From the NCBI RefSeq assembly GCF_003855495.1, contig NZ_CP034086.1, positions 1,649,501 to 1,713,500 on the forward strand: 64,000 nucleotides of DNA, read 5' to 3'. The translations under genes were made by a program, and so were the position numbers. Below the pieces are notes generated by a model that saw only the letters and a list, made by a program, of their open reading frames with translations, was not told where the DNA came from and searched no databases. The stretch comes from Methylocystis rosea. Lineage in GTDB: Bacteria > Pseudomonadota > Alphaproteobacteria > Rhizobiales > Beijerinckiaceae. Positions 35,946 to 44,575 of this stretch are shown here, one piece after another. Within the stretch, counting starts at the first letter, position 1. Every line of letters begins with the position of its first letter.

Positions 35946-36233
35946 GTGAAATTCGAATGGGACGCTGACAAGGCGCGGCGCAATGCCGCCAAGCATGGGG
36001 TTTCATTCGAAGTCGCGCGACGCGTTTGGGACGATCCCTTGCATGTCATCCTGCCCGACCGTTTCAAGGATGGCGAAGAACGTTGGCATGCGATCGGCAT
36101 TGTCGGCGGAGTGGCCTTGCTCGTTGTCGTGCATTGTTATCCTGACGAAGACGACGCCGAGCACGTACGGATCATCGGCGCCCGAAAGGCGACGCCTCAC
36201 GAGAGAAGACGCTATGAGCAAGAAGGAGTTTAG
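35946..36233 (+). CDS. brnT: BrnT family toxin
   Basis: This 95-residue RelE-like ribonuclease toxin halts translation when free of its antitoxin. The N-terminal KFEWDADKARRNAAKHGVSF, the RWHAIGIVGGVALLVV strand pair and the C-terminal RIIGARKATPHERRRYE block are diagnostic of BrnT. The GTG at 35946 fits the family N-terminus; an in-frame TTG three codons upstream is an alternative. The gene overlaps brnA by 20 bases, as usual for this pair. Confidence 0.93.
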   Translation: MKFEWDADKARRNAAKHGVSFEVARRVWDDPLHVILPDRFKDGEERWHAIGIVGGVALLVVVHCYPDEDDAEHVRIIGARKATPHERRRYEQEGV

Positions 36234-36498
36234 CCCAAAGGAACGCCGCGAGCTTGAGAAGCTCGCCGTCTTGCCTGACGACGAGATCGACACGAAAGAT
36301 ATTCCTGAAGCTCCTGCCGAAAATTGGGCTTTCGCTCACCGCGGCGCGTTCTACAAGCCCATCAAACAGCCGGTGAATATTCGCATCGATGCGGACGTGT
36401 TGGACTGGTTCAAGCGCCACACAGAGGGAAGAGGCTATCAAACGGAGATCAACCGCGTGTTGCGGCGCCATGTCATCGAGAAAGAAAGACAGCGCTGA
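36214..36498 (+). CDS. brnA: BrnA family antitoxin
   Basis: This 94-residue antitoxin neutralises BrnT and represses the operon. The C-terminal half carries the BrnA domain with a ribbon-helix-helix-like DNA-binding segment (PVNIRIDADVLDWFKRHTEGRGYQTEINRVLRRHV). The N-terminal part is charged and likely wraps around the toxin. It starts inside brnT. Its last 26 bases overlap the 3' end of dsbB on the other strand, a sign that the module was inserted or trimmed at this spot. Confidence 0.93.
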   Translation: MSKKEFSPKERRELEKLAVLPDDEIDTKDIPEAPAENWAFAHRGAFYKPIKQPVNIRIDADVLDWFKRHTEGRGYQTEINRVLRRHVIEKERQR

Positions 36499-37024
36499 AC
36501 TTACGCCAATGACTCAGACACGCGTAGGCCGCTAGACCAGCTAGCGCCGCGGAAATCGCGACGTTCCAATTCGCCAGCGTCAGGCCGAAAATCCATAGAT
36601 TCGGCTCGTCGCAGCGCACGACCTTCACCGATTGAAGTTGCTTCATGAAATCGGCGACCGACGGCGCGGTCGAAAGCGGCCCGGAACAATCGGACGGCCC
36701 GGCGAAAATCTTCCACTCGACGCCCGAATGATAGATCGAAAGGATGGCGTTGCCGACGAAGAGCAGGGCCATCAGCAGGAAGGCCGCGCGGGCCATTCCC
36801 CCCCTCCCCGTTTGCGCGGTGAAGGCCGCGAGCGGCGCGAGCGCGAACGCCGCGTAATAGGGCGTGCGCTCCTTGTAGCAGAGCTCGCACGGCAGATAGC
36901 CGAACGACTCATAGGCGAAGGCCCCGCCGATCGCCGCGACGGCGGCGGCGAGGATCAGCAGCGCGATATTGCGGGGCGCTAAAAGGCCGCTCGACTCAAG
37001 CAGCGCCATGCGAGATCCGACCAT
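36473..37024 (-). CDS. dsbB: Disulfide bond formation protein B
   Basis: This 183-residue inner-membrane protein has four helices and passes electrons from DsbA to quinone. The first redox pair is in LPCELCYKERTPYY; the second pair is in the periplasmic loop (SDCSGP and VVRCDEP). The start shares a base with the stop of the papain-like protease gene (TGATG), so the two are translated together. Its 3' end overlaps brnA. It is near a YqaA/DedA membrane protein, a common neighbour. Confidence 0.93.
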   Translation of the reverse strand: MVGSRMALLESSGLLAPRNIALLILAAAVAAIGGAFAYESFGYLPCELCYKERTPYYAAFALAPLAAFTAQTGRGGMARAAFLLMALLFVGNAILSIYHSGVEWKIFAGPSDCSGPLSTAPSVADFMKQLQSVKVVRCDEPNLWIFGLTLANWNVAISAALAGLAAYACLSHWRKFSAVFLSR

Positions 37025-37836
37025 CAGAACGTAATATACTGCGCCTGCCCCTGCGCCAAGAACTGGAAGAGATCATAGGCCATCCAGATATAGCCGCCGC
37101 CGCCGTTCCATGTGGCGCCCCAGTCCGGCCCGAAGCTGTTCTGGATCAGAATAGCCCCTTGGGAGTCGTCATAGCCGATAATCAGCATGCAGTGGCCGAC
37201 GAGACCGCCATCGGGGTTCTTGATCTTGTCGAAGGGCCCACTCATTGGGCTGGGTGAGCCGTCATAGGCGATGAACGTTGAATTCAGCGCCGTGCCGTAA
37301 CAGAGCGCGCCGCCATTGGCGATGACCGTCTTGACCGAGTCGAGATCGGAAGTCTCCGCCATCGCCCAGCCCGGAATCTGAAAGCTCGCGTCGATCGTCG
37401 CATTCGGATCATAGCTCGACCAAAGCGTCGAACAGTTCGGCGTATAAGGCGCCGTCGCCCAGTTCGGGGCGCCGCTCTGGCACAGAAGATCAAGATAGGA
37501 GCCGAGCCGCGAGCCATGGCATTGAGTGGCGCCGTAGCACTTCATGACCTCGATGTAGATATGCGCCGGGCTCGCCTGCAGTGACGCATCGCTGGGCGAC
37601 GTCTGCGAATTTTGCGCGGCAGCGAAGGTCGCAAGACCATAGGTGGACGCCCAGGCCGCGCAGCTGCCCGGGCTGCCGATATGCTTGGACGTGCCTTGGG
37701 CTTGCGGCGGAGGCAAATAAAGCGGATTGACCGTCGCAGAAGCGGGAAGAGTCCCGGAGAAAACCGGTTTAACGGAACGGCCGGTCTCGGTGATGGTCGG
37801 GTTATAGCCAAGATTCAGAAATTGTCGTGCAGACAA
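37024..37836 (-). CDS. Papain-like (C1) cysteine protease domain protein
   Basis: This 270-residue protein has the papain triad in order: Cys59 in GSPGSCAAWAS, His215 in GLVGHCMLIIGYDD, and Asn233 in IQNSFGPDWG. Five more cysteines (KCYG, QCHG, LLCQ, NCST, LCYG) could form disulfides. No signal peptide is visible, and the only start available in the frame is TTG, directly after a stop nearby, so the N-terminus may have been lost. It overlaps the start of dsbB by one base. A role in the periplasm or outside is suggested by that pairing (inference). Confidence 0.82.
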   Translation of the reverse strand: MSARQFLNLGYNPTITETGRSVKPVFSGTLPASATVNPLYLPPPQAQGTSKHIGSPGSCAAWASTYGLATFAAAQNSQTSPSDASLQASPAHIYIEVMKCYGATQCHGSRLGSYLDLLCQSGAPNWATAPYTPNCSTLWSSYDPNATIDASFQIPGWAMAETSDLDSVKTVIANGGALCYGTALNSTFIAYDGSPSPMSGPFDKIKNPDGGLVGHCMLIIGYDDSQGAILIQNSFGPDWGATWNGGGGYIWMAYDLFQFLAQGQAQYITF

Positions 37837-37895
37837 GCAGCAGCGGCAAAATTCGGCGCTTCAGTTCTGCAATTCTCGGACTGAAGCCTGACGAT

Positions 37896-38474
37896 TTAAA
37901 ACATCTTCGCCGCGAGCGCGAAGCCGGCGACGACGATCACCGCGAGCGACGCGATGAAAAGTCCGAAGTGGCTTTCGAGCTTCGAGCGGATCGGATCGCC
38001 AAAACGATTGATCGCCGCCGCCAGCACGAAAAACCGTGCGCCGCGCGTCACCATCGACAGCACGATGAACAGCGGGAAATTATAGGCGAGAAGCCCGGAG
38101 ACGATGGTCACGAGCTTATAGGGGATGGGCGTGAAGCCCTTGACCAGAATGAAGATCGCCCCCCACTGGGCGTAAAAGGCGCGCAGCGCCTCCATCTTCT
38201 CGCCATAGCCATAGAGATTGATCAGCCACTGGCCGATCGTATCGTAGAACAGCGCGCCGAAGGCATAGCCGAGCGCCCCGCCCGCGACCGAGGCGATCGT
38301 GCAGATGCCTGCGAAATACCAGGCCTTCTTCGGCTCGGCGAGCGTCATCGGCACGAGAATCACGTCGGGCGGCACCGGGAAGAAGGAACTCTCCGCAAAA
38401 GCGATTGCGCCGAGCGCCAGGGGCGCATGCCGGCTCGCGGCGAGCGACATGGTCCAGTCGTAGAGCTTTTTCAT
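37896..38474 (-). CDS. YqaA/DedA-family membrane protein
   Basis: This 192-residue protein has four to five hydrophobic segments and the VTT (DedA) fold: FAESSFFPVPPDVILVP with the re-entrant Glu/Pro loop, GALGYAFGALFYDTIG, and LVKGFTPIPYKLVTIVSGLLAYN. DedA proteins carry or scramble membrane lipids such as undecaprenyl phosphate. This short YqaA subfamily often accompanies dsbB. The C1 protease gene lies 60 bases downstream on the same strand. Confidence 0.88.
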   Translation of the reverse strand: MKKLYDWTMSLAASRHAPLALGAIAFAESSFFPVPPDVILVPMTLAEPKKAWYFAGICTIASVAGGALGYAFGALFYDTIGQWLINLYGYGEKMEALRAFYAQWGAIFILVKGFTPIPYKLVTIVSGLLAYNFPLFIVLSMVTRGARFFVLAAAINRFGDPIRSKLESHFGLFIASLAVIVVAGFALAAKMF

Positions 38475-38605
38475 CTGTTCCCGGGGTTGGCGCGGCGCGC
38501 TGCCCGCGCATAGCACGTAAGCGTTGAAGAAAGAAGTTTCTCGGGTTGACGGGCGCCGAGGCGCGGCTAATATCCGCGCCGCTTCGCCGGCTTCGCGCCG
38601 GCAAG

Positions 38606-38690
38606 GCCCCTGTGGCGGAATTGGTAGACGCGCTCGACTCAAAATCGAGTTCCGCAAGGAGTGCTGGTTCGACTCCGGCCAGGGGCACCA
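38606..38690 (+). tRNA. tRNA-Leu(CAA)
   Basis: The acceptor arms GCCCCTG and CAGGGGC pair and CCA is encoded. The anticodon stem CTCGA/TCGAG encloses the loop CTCAAAA, giving anticodon CAA (codon UUG). A class II variable arm and the GGTTCGACTCC T-arm are in place. Total length is 85 bases. The genes to its right have a different style from those to its left. Confidence 0.95.
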
Positions 38691-38897
38691 CTTAGTTTCA
38701 GTTCATCCTCAATATCAGCCAGTTATTATCAGTTCGATTTGTCGGCCCTCGCCTGGCCTCGCTTCCTCGCGACTTGCGCGGAACGAACGATCGAAAGCTG
38801 CGTTATAGAGTCATCGCTTCAGCAAACGCGACCGTAAGCTTTCAATCCGTCGCGGCGACGATCTCCCCAAGATGCTTGTAAAATTGGCTGTGGGATT

Positions 38898-39935
38898 TTG
38901 CGCATGTACATGACGCCCATCGACTTTATCGACCTCGGGTTTCGCACGTTCATGCGCAACCCATTTTCCAGTCCCGAACAGATCTCGCTCCGGAAAGGTG
39001 AAAGCGACTTTCGCTTGTTGGGCGCGCGCGAGGGGCTCGTCGTGACGCTCGGTCCCGAGACGTCCTTTTTCGATCGGCCAAGCAGGTCTGTTTGCCGGTG
39101 GCCCGGAACACGGACCATTCCGCGCCAAACTCCTTACTTAGCGCCGAAACGCTCCTGGATCGCGAATGAGTTCGCGACATTCCTTTACGTGTTCTGCGGC
39201 GGCGGAGACGTGAAACTCAATCGGATCGCCACTTCGGAGAAGCAAAGAGAGATTTTGCTGACGGCTGGCGAAGGCAACGTCGTCGAGAAAATCGATCTGT
39301 CGAAACTTGCAGGCGACAATTCGCTCCCGCTCCTGTTTCTCCAGCCTGCCTATCTTTGTTCATCCGCCAATGTCGTGATTGAATCCGTTCCCTGTGACGC
39401 ATCGACCATGAGTTGGGCGCGAGCGCCTTATGTCTACAAGACACGCCCTCTCGACGATCCGTCGACGCCGGCGGTCTTATGTCTTGCCGGCAAAACCATG
39501 ATCTGGTGCGAACGGATCGAGCCCGGCGAGAGTCGGGACTACGCTCTGGGAAACGTCATTGCGACCACCGCCAATGTCGTTTCCAAGCTGCGGCCAACCA
39601 GCCAGACGCATCCAGAGGATATGAGAGTCGCCGCAGTCGCACAGGATCGCTCCAGAGAGAATGCAATCATTTCGGCGTCCGCAAAGACGAGCCGCGATAG
39701 TTCGATCCGCGCGCGACTGCGTGAGTGCGCCGCCGCCACGAAAATCCTCTTTGAATCGATGCGCGCCCGTGAAGGATTCTTTGTGTGCGAAGTGACCAAT
39801 GAATCTGACGCGCCGGCCCATGTTTTTATCCAACTCAACAAAGGCAATTTTTATGGCGGCTCAGGGCTCGTTGGCATCGTGATAAAACTCGTATCGAGCA
39901 TCTTCCGTATGTCGCACCTGTCGCTGGGTCGTTGA
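38898..39935 (+). CDS. AIM24-like beta-rich protein, 345 aa
   Basis: This is a beta-rich protein with repeating short strands. The segment WCERIEPGESRDYALGNVIATTANVVSKLR resembles the AIM24/TRAP-like fold (a Pro-Gly-Glu turn followed by hydrophobic strands). The ending has HVFIQLNKGNFYGGSGLVG. I see no catalytic motif and no signal peptide or membrane helix. The AIM24 link is tentative. It stands alone 208 bases after tRNA-Leu, with weaker GC bias than the core genes. Confidence 0.5.
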   Translation: MRMYMTPIDFIDLGFRTFMRNPFSSPEQISLRKGESDFRLLGAREGLVVTLGPETSFFDRPSRSVCRWPGTRTIPRQTPYLAPKRSWIANEFATFLYVFCGGGDVKLNRIATSEKQREILLTAGEGNVVEKIDLSKLAGDNSLPLLFLQPAYLCSSANVVIESVPCDASTMSWARAPYVYKTRPLDDPSTPAVLCLAGKTMIWCERIEPGESRDYALGNVIATTANVVSKLRPTSQTHPEDMRVAAVAQDRSRENAIISASAKTSRDSSIRARLRECAAATKILFESMRAREGFFVCEVTNESDAPAHVFIQLNKGNFYGGSGLVGIVIKLVSSIFRMSHLSLGR

Positions 39936-40009
39936 CGGAACGGATACTTTGCCGGCTCGAACGTCGAGGCTAAGATCTCGAAAGCTGTCCACTCAGCGAG
40001 GATAGGCTT

Positions 40010-40453
40010 GTGAGGACGTCCTGCATCATCCCAATCGTACTTGCCCTGCTGGAGTGTTCCACGGGAGCTTACGCCTTCTCAAGTTCACATGAAATTACGG
40101 AGCCGCCGCCTCCAGGAAGAATTCGGGATATAGAGCGCCTCTTAGGCGACAAGATACCACCAGATGCTGCGCCGCGAATGTTGAATATCGAACATATTGC
40201 GTATGTCGTAAGATTTGAGGGTCAGAAATATTGCAACGACCGCGGCGTCTGTCTGACATATGTAATATCCAAGATTGGACCGCGGCCGTTTAACGTCGCA
40301 GCGCTGCTTGCGAAAAACAAGTTTGTCATGTCTGCAGAGGGCTCTCAGGTGATACGTCTTGCTGGCGTCATGATCTTCGAGGGCGACTACGGATCAGTCG
40401 AGGTCAATCTCAATGATGGTTTCGTCTGTGTCGTAGGCGGCCAAGCCAAATAG
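40010..40453 (+). CDS. Hypothetical exported protein, 147 aa
   Basis: The N-terminus (about 1-22) is a hydrophobic signal peptide; the mature part begins near FSSSHE. A start at GTG 40010 with GAGGA about 9 bases before it fits; no ATG is available. Two cysteines (YCNDRGVCL) are likely bonded, and another is at FVCVV. No family is recognised. The GC content is visibly lower than that of the core genes, which together with the unrecognised neighbours suggests acquired DNA after the tRNA. Confidence 0.6.
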   Translation: MRTSCIIPIVLALLECSTGAYAFSSSHEITEPPPPGRIRDIERLLGDKIPPDAAPRMLNIEHIAYVVRFEGQKYCNDRGVCLTYVISKIGPRPFNVAALLAKNKFVMSAEGSQVIRLAGVMIFEGDYGSVEVNLNDGFVCVVGGQAK

Positions 40454-40747
40454 CATTTTCGAAGGTCCGAATGTTGCAACTGCTCCCCAATTTCGGCAGC
40501 AGCATAGGCAAGCAAACAAACCAGCGCGTGAGGGAAATTCTCCTTCGATGAATAGTTTAGGATCAAAGTCGCGCAGCGCGGCGCAAACCGCCCGAGTTTT
40601 GCATTCTAACGCATACAACGCTTATCGCGGTCGCCATTACCTCGCCATGGGCGAATAAGTCGTCCGTCAATTTAGCGCGCGTACAAAGTTCGATTCAGGT
40701 CGGGCAAGCTGCGCCACCATAGTAAGCGATCCGGTCGACTCCTTGTC
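40454..40747. other. Gene-free stretch
   Basis: No convincing gene, RNA or hairpin is seen in these 294 bases. The only open frames are short and Cys-rich without protein character. It separates the plus-strand exported gene from the convergent coiled-coil gene. Confidence 0.5.
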
Positions 40748-41512
40748 CTACCGGCCGTAGGCGCCGAGCGGGCGCGGCGCGCCGGGCGCCTCCGGATATC
40801 TTGCCGGCTCGAACGCGTCCCCGCGACGTATTTTGGGACGCCGCAGTCCCTCGCCGACTTTCACCGTCGCAGAGACGGTCGTCCGCCGCGACGCGCCTTG
40901 TTCGAGGATGACGTATTCGCTTCGCGGCGAACGCGCGCCGGCTTGCTCCGAGGGCGCGCCTGTCGGCGCAGGCTTGGCGGCTGCGTCGCGCCGCAGTCCC
41001 TCGACCTGACCTGACAGCGCGCCGATCGCGGAATTCGTTTCCGTCTTCATCGCGTCGATGCGTTTGCCAAGAGTGTCGACGGCGTCGGCGGCCGGAGTCG
41101 CCGCCTGCATCGAAGACCTCATCGATTCCATCTCAGTGCGGAGCGCGCGGATCTCCTCTTCCATCTTCTGCGTCGCGCGTAGAAAGGCGACGCGCTCGGC
41201 GTTTTCCTGCGTCGCCATCGTGCGGACGAGGCCCGGCAAGGCGGAGACCGTCGGCCAGGCGGCCTCGGCGATCAGCCAGCCCGCGAGTGCGGCGGCCCCA
41301 TAGAGCAGCGCCGCCCATAAAAGCCGAGAGCCGTGGATGAAAGCGCTTTTGAGCGCCGGCGGCTGGCGTTGCGCGACAGTCGCCTTGGAACGATCAGACA
41401 CATCTGCGGAGATCGCCGCGTCCGCGGTCCCTACCTTCAGCTCCGGAACGTCAGCCGCAGGCGCCGCGGCAGGGCTAAGGTCGAGGGCGGCTAATCCCGT
41501 TTGCTCGGTCAT
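40748..41512 (-). CDS. Membrane-anchored coiled-coil protein, 254 aa
   Basis: The N-terminal 50 residues are low-complexity Ala/Pro. A single membrane helix follows (LLWAALLYGAAALAGWLIAEA) and then a heptad-like region with MEEEIRALRTEMESMRSSM (about residues 125-165). The C-terminus is basic and Pro-rich. No family is recognised. The ATG at 41512 begins MTEQTGLAAL; an ATG five codons upstream is possible. The overall layout is that of an inner-membrane scaffold or septum-associated protein, which is a guess from architecture. Confidence 0.65.
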   Translation of the reverse strand: MTEQTGLAALDLSPAAAPAADVPELKVGTADAAISADVSDRSKATVAQRQPPALKSAFIHGSRLLWAALLYGAAALAGWLIAEAAWPTVSALPGLVRTMATQENAERVAFLRATQKMEEEIRALRTEMESMRSSMQAATPAADAVDTLGKRIDAMKTETNSAIGALSGQVEGLRRDAAAKPAPTGAPSEQAGARSPRSEYVILEQGASRRTTVSATVKVGEGLRRPKIRRGDAFEPARYPEAPGAPRPLGAYGR

Positions 41513-41915
41513 GGCAAGGCTTCGCATGGGGGTGCAAGATTTTTGAGCCTCACGCCGATTGCTTGAGAATGGATTAACGGCCTGCGCGACTTGCGCCCCG
41601 CCACACAAAGATTTCAAACACCATGATTCGGGAAATAGAATTGATCCGCAGGGAAATCGTTCGTTCTTCGGGAATAAAAGCTTCTTCATGAAGGCTCCCG
41701 GCACTCTCGCGAATTTGAAAGCCGATCTTCCTCAGTCACGTACAGGCTCGAAGCTGGCGTCAGAAGATTAAGGCGATTTTCAAAGCGCCGAGGCGCGGCG
41801 CCTTTCCGACACAAGCGCAAGCTCGCTCTCTGAAGCATCGTTTACAATTTGATAACAGGATGCTGCTCCCCTCGTCTGCCATTGGATATTCGCCACACGA
41901 GCGAGGAGTGAGCTG
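41513..41915. other. Gene-free divergent spacer of 403 bases
   Basis: Two plus/minus frames of about 70 and 120 codons are open here but have neither ribosome-binding sites nor protein-like composition. The stretch near 41620-41700 is comparatively AT-rich and probably holds promoters for the two divergent genes. No repeat or hairpin of note was found. Confidence 0.5.
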
Positions 41916-42875
41916 ATGGACGAGGCAAGCTCTTCAACTGAGACCTCCGACGAAGCGGTTACGCGCGCGCGCGAGGACAAAGCTCCGCCAGCTCGTGCGG
42001 GAGCCGAAGCCGCAGTAAAAATTTCGGCGTGCGAACACGCGACATTGGTTTCTGACTGCGAGAGTTCAGACGCAGGAAGAAAGATCGAGATCAGGATCAA
42101 TCTGGGGTTCGACGACCAGATGCTGCAAAGCGTTCTGTCCTCTCTCAAAAACGCGCAAATACAACCGCAGACCGCTGAATATATCAGGCTGACCGCGCCT
42201 TATCGGGAAGAGGCTTTCGCCACGCGCAGGCAGGCCAGCGACGAAACAAACACACGCGTTTCTCCAGTCGCTCTAATGTTGATCTTCGCCGTTGGATTCG
42301 GACTGAAACTGCACTTCCACGACTTTCATTTTCCAGTATTTCCCGATCAGGCCGCCTCGTCGCTTAAGGCTCTGGTCGATAGGATCACAATGTCCGAGTC
42401 ACAGGGAAATCCGGACGCTAGAAACAAGTTTTCATCCGCGGCCGGGCTGGGCCAGTTCATCAACGCGACCTGGATGGGGTTGATCAAGAAGCACCGTCCT
42501 GACCTCGCCGGCAATTTAAGCGACAAAGAGATTCTCGACTTGCGCAAGGACCCTGATCTCTCTCGAGAAATGACGGCGCGCTATGTCGAGCAAAACACGT
42601 CGATCCTGATGAAGAAGGGTCTGCCGGTCACGCCCGGATCTCTCTATCTGGCGCATTTCGCCGGACCCGGCGGCGCGGCGGCGATCCTGTCTGCGCCGGA
42701 AGCTGTCGATGCGGCGACGGTGATCGCCAGCGTCGACGGACAGCCCGGCAAAACCCGCGAAAAAATCGTCAATGGAAATCCCTTCTTGAAAGGCTTCACC
42801 GTGAAAGACCTCAAGAACTGGGCTCATCTCAAGATGCAGGGGATCAGCTTGGAGCTTGGCGCGACGCCGGAGTAG
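41916..42875 (+). CDS. Membrane-anchored lysozyme-fold (SLT-like) protein, 319 aa
   Basis: The first 120 residues are polar and charged. A membrane helix follows (SPVALMLIFAVGFGLKL, about residues 116-132). The C-terminal domain (about 145-290) has TMSESQGNPDARNKFSSAAGLGQF and NATWMGLIKKHRPDL, the pattern of lytic transglycosylases with the catalytic Glu in SESQGNP. The domain is likely in the periplasm and cleaves peptidoglycan. This family is often seen with prophage or secretion systems, but none is nearby. Confidence 0.75.
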   Translation: MDEASSSTETSDEAVTRAREDKAPPARAGAEAAVKISACEHATLVSDCESSDAGRKIEIRINLGFDDQMLQSVLSSLKNAQIQPQTAEYIRLTAPYREEAFATRRQASDETNTRVSPVALMLIFAVGFGLKLHFHDFHFPVFPDQAASSLKALVDRITMSESQGNPDARNKFSSAAGLGQFINATWMGLIKKHRPDLAGNLSDKEILDLRKDPDLSREMTARYVEQNTSILMKKGLPVTPGSLYLAHFAGPGGAAAILSAPEAVDAATVIASVDGQPGKTREKIVNGNPFLKGFTVKDLKNWAHLKMQGISLELGATPE

Positions 42876-43037
42876 AATTTGGCGCGGCGAGATTGATCGC
42901 AACGTCGACGCCTCCTGGTCGCCGCGCCCATCCGTCGCTGTGACCGAATCGCTACCCTGACCGTTCTTCGGACGGCTCTTGATTTCAGCGCCGCTCTGCT
43001 TAATTCGCCACTGCGGCTCTTTCACGAGGACTTTGCA

Positions 43038-43238
43038 ATGGCGGATGACAAAAATCCTATCGTTGAGAACAAACTGACCGACGAAAACCCCACCGTCCAG
43101 AAGAACAAGTATCTTTTTGGTGGCGTAGGGGCCGTTCTCGGCGGTCTGACTGGCGTCGCGATCGGCGGCCCGCTCATCGCAGTCGTCGGGGCGGGACTTG
43201 GCGGCCTGCTCGGTTACAATATGCTGAAGCGGCTGTGA
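43038..43238 (+). CDS. Small glycine-zipper membrane protein, 66 aa
   Basis: The N-terminal third is polar (ADDKNPIVENKLTDENPTVQ). The rest is a hydrophobic Gly-rich stretch with GxxxG-like repeats (GGVGAVLGGLTGVAIGGPLIAVVGAGLGGLLG). Such glycine-zipper segments insert as helical hairpins. A GAGGA site precedes the ATG by 9 bases. No function is known. Confidence 0.65.
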   Translation: MADDKNPIVENKLTDENPTVQKNKYLFGGVGAVLGGLTGVAIGGPLIAVVGAGLGGLLGYNMLKRL

Positions 43239-43242
43239 CGCG

Positions 43243-43725
43243 TTAATCGTCACGCTGCCCTAAAAACAGCAACACCAGCGCCGCGCAGCCGATGAAGCGG
43301 AACGCGGCTTGCTCGGCGTCTGGCTGGGACCGCCACATCTGGAACCATTCCCCGCCGACGGCCATGAAGCCGAACAGGTAAAGGCCGACGGCGAGCGCAA
43401 GACCCGCAATCGCGACGCCTTTTGCGGCGTTGAACCGCGCGGCCTCCGCCTTGCGCCTCAGCAACAGCCGCCACACGCCCGCCAGAATGAGCGCGCCGGC
43501 GGAAAACTCCACCGCGATGATGAAGGCGTAAAACATCCGATGCAGCGCGGGACTGGCGACGGCGCGCCACTCGAGCGCGCTGCCGGCCGGCACCTGATCC
43601 ATCGACATCACATGGCTGACGAACTGGTAATTCGTGGCGTAGTCGGTCACATTGTTGATTGCGACGAGCAGAATGAGCGCGCCGAGCGCAGCGGTCAGCA
43701 AAATCTTCGAATATCTGATCAACAT
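43243..43725 (-). CDS. DUF2165 family membrane protein
   Basis: This 160-residue protein has four hydrophobic segments, starting with RYSKILLTAALGALILLVAINNVTDY. The early SHVMSMDQVP loop and the FYAFIIAVEFSAGALILAGVWRLL helix fit DUF2165. The GEWFQMWRSQPDAEQAAFRF segment near the end is also conserved in the family. It acts in the inner membrane with unknown function. The gene is convergent with the glycine-zipper gene (4 bases apart). Confidence 0.82.
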   Translation of the reverse strand: MLIRYSKILLTAALGALILLVAINNVTDYATNYQFVSHVMSMDQVPAGSALEWRAVASPALHRMFYAFIIAVEFSAGALILAGVWRLLLRRKAEAARFNAAKGVAIAGLALAVGLYLFGFMAVGGEWFQMWRSQPDAEQAAFRFIGCAALVLLFLGQRDD

Positions 43726-43825
43726 GGCGATCCACTCCCGGGCGTTAGCCTAGCATGACCTGAGCGATTGATCTTGCGACGCGAGGGCTTAAAACAGAGT
43801 CTGGTCTCCCGTCGGACATGCGTCC

Positions 43826-44530
43826 ATGATCGATCTTCATTACTGGCCGACCCCCAACGGCCACAAAGTCACGATTTTTCTCGAGGAAGCGGGACTCGCT
43901 TATCGGATCAAGCCCGTCGACATCACCAAAGGGGACCAATTCAAGCCTGAGTTTCTCGCGATTTCTCCGAACAATCGCATGCCGGCCATCATCGACCGCG
44001 AGACGGCGGATGGCGGCGCTCCGGTCGCGCTCTTCGAATCGGGCGCGATCCTCGTCTACCTTGCCGAGAAGACCGGACGACTTCTTCCCGCCGAACTCCA
44101 TGCGCGTGCGCGAACGCTGCAGTGGCTGTTCTGGCAGGTCGGCGGGCTTGGCCCGATGGCCGGTCAAAACCACCACTTCGCCAAATACGCGCCGGCGAAA
44201 ATTCCCTACGCGATCGAACGCTACCGTAACGAAACTGCCCGCCTTTATGGCGTGATGGACGGTCATCTCGCCAAGACACCTTTTCTCGCTGGCGAATATT
44301 CGATCGCCGACATCGCTTGCTATCCCTGGATCGTTCCGCATGAGGATCAGGGCCAGGATCTGGATGACTTCCCGCATCTCAAGCGCTGGTTCGAGGCGAT
44401 CCGTTCCCGGCCGGCGGTGATACGCGCCTATGCGGCGGGCGCGCCCTATGAGCGGTCGCGTCTCGATTTCACGGCGCTGGAGCGCGAAATACTTTTCGGC
44501 CAAACCCCAGAGCGCGACGGCGCGAAATAG
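43826..44530 (+). CDS. Glutathione S-transferase, YfcG/Ure2-like
   Basis: This 234-residue protein has an N-terminal thioredoxin-like domain (HYWPTPNGHKVTIFLEEAGLAY, then NNRMPAI with the cis-Pro, and LFESGAILVYLAEKTG that contacts the gamma-glutamyl part). A helical C-terminal domain follows (QVGGLGPMAGQNHHFAKYAP, GEYSIADIACYPW). This is the nu-class/YfcG pattern associated with disulfide-bond reductase activity. It precedes pyrE on the same strand by 45 bases. Confidence 0.93.
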   Translation: MIDLHYWPTPNGHKVTIFLEEAGLAYRIKPVDITKGDQFKPEFLAISPNNRMPAIIDRETADGGAPVALFESGAILVYLAEKTGRLLPAELHARARTLQWLFWQVGGLGPMAGQNHHFAKYAPAKIPYAIERYRNETARLYGVMDGHLAKTPFLAGEYSIADIACYPWIVPHEDQGQDLDDFPHLKRWFEAIRSRPAVIRAYAAGAPYERSRLDFTALEREILFGQTPERDGAK

Positions 44531-44575
44531 GCTATGGCTGCGCGGCGTTTTTCTAAAGAAGGGCACGCCGCATCC

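Noticed and set aside
38691..42900. Integration island bounded by a repeat of the tRNA-Leu 3' end
   Set aside because: No second copy of the tRNA end and no integrase gene were found to the right of the tRNA.
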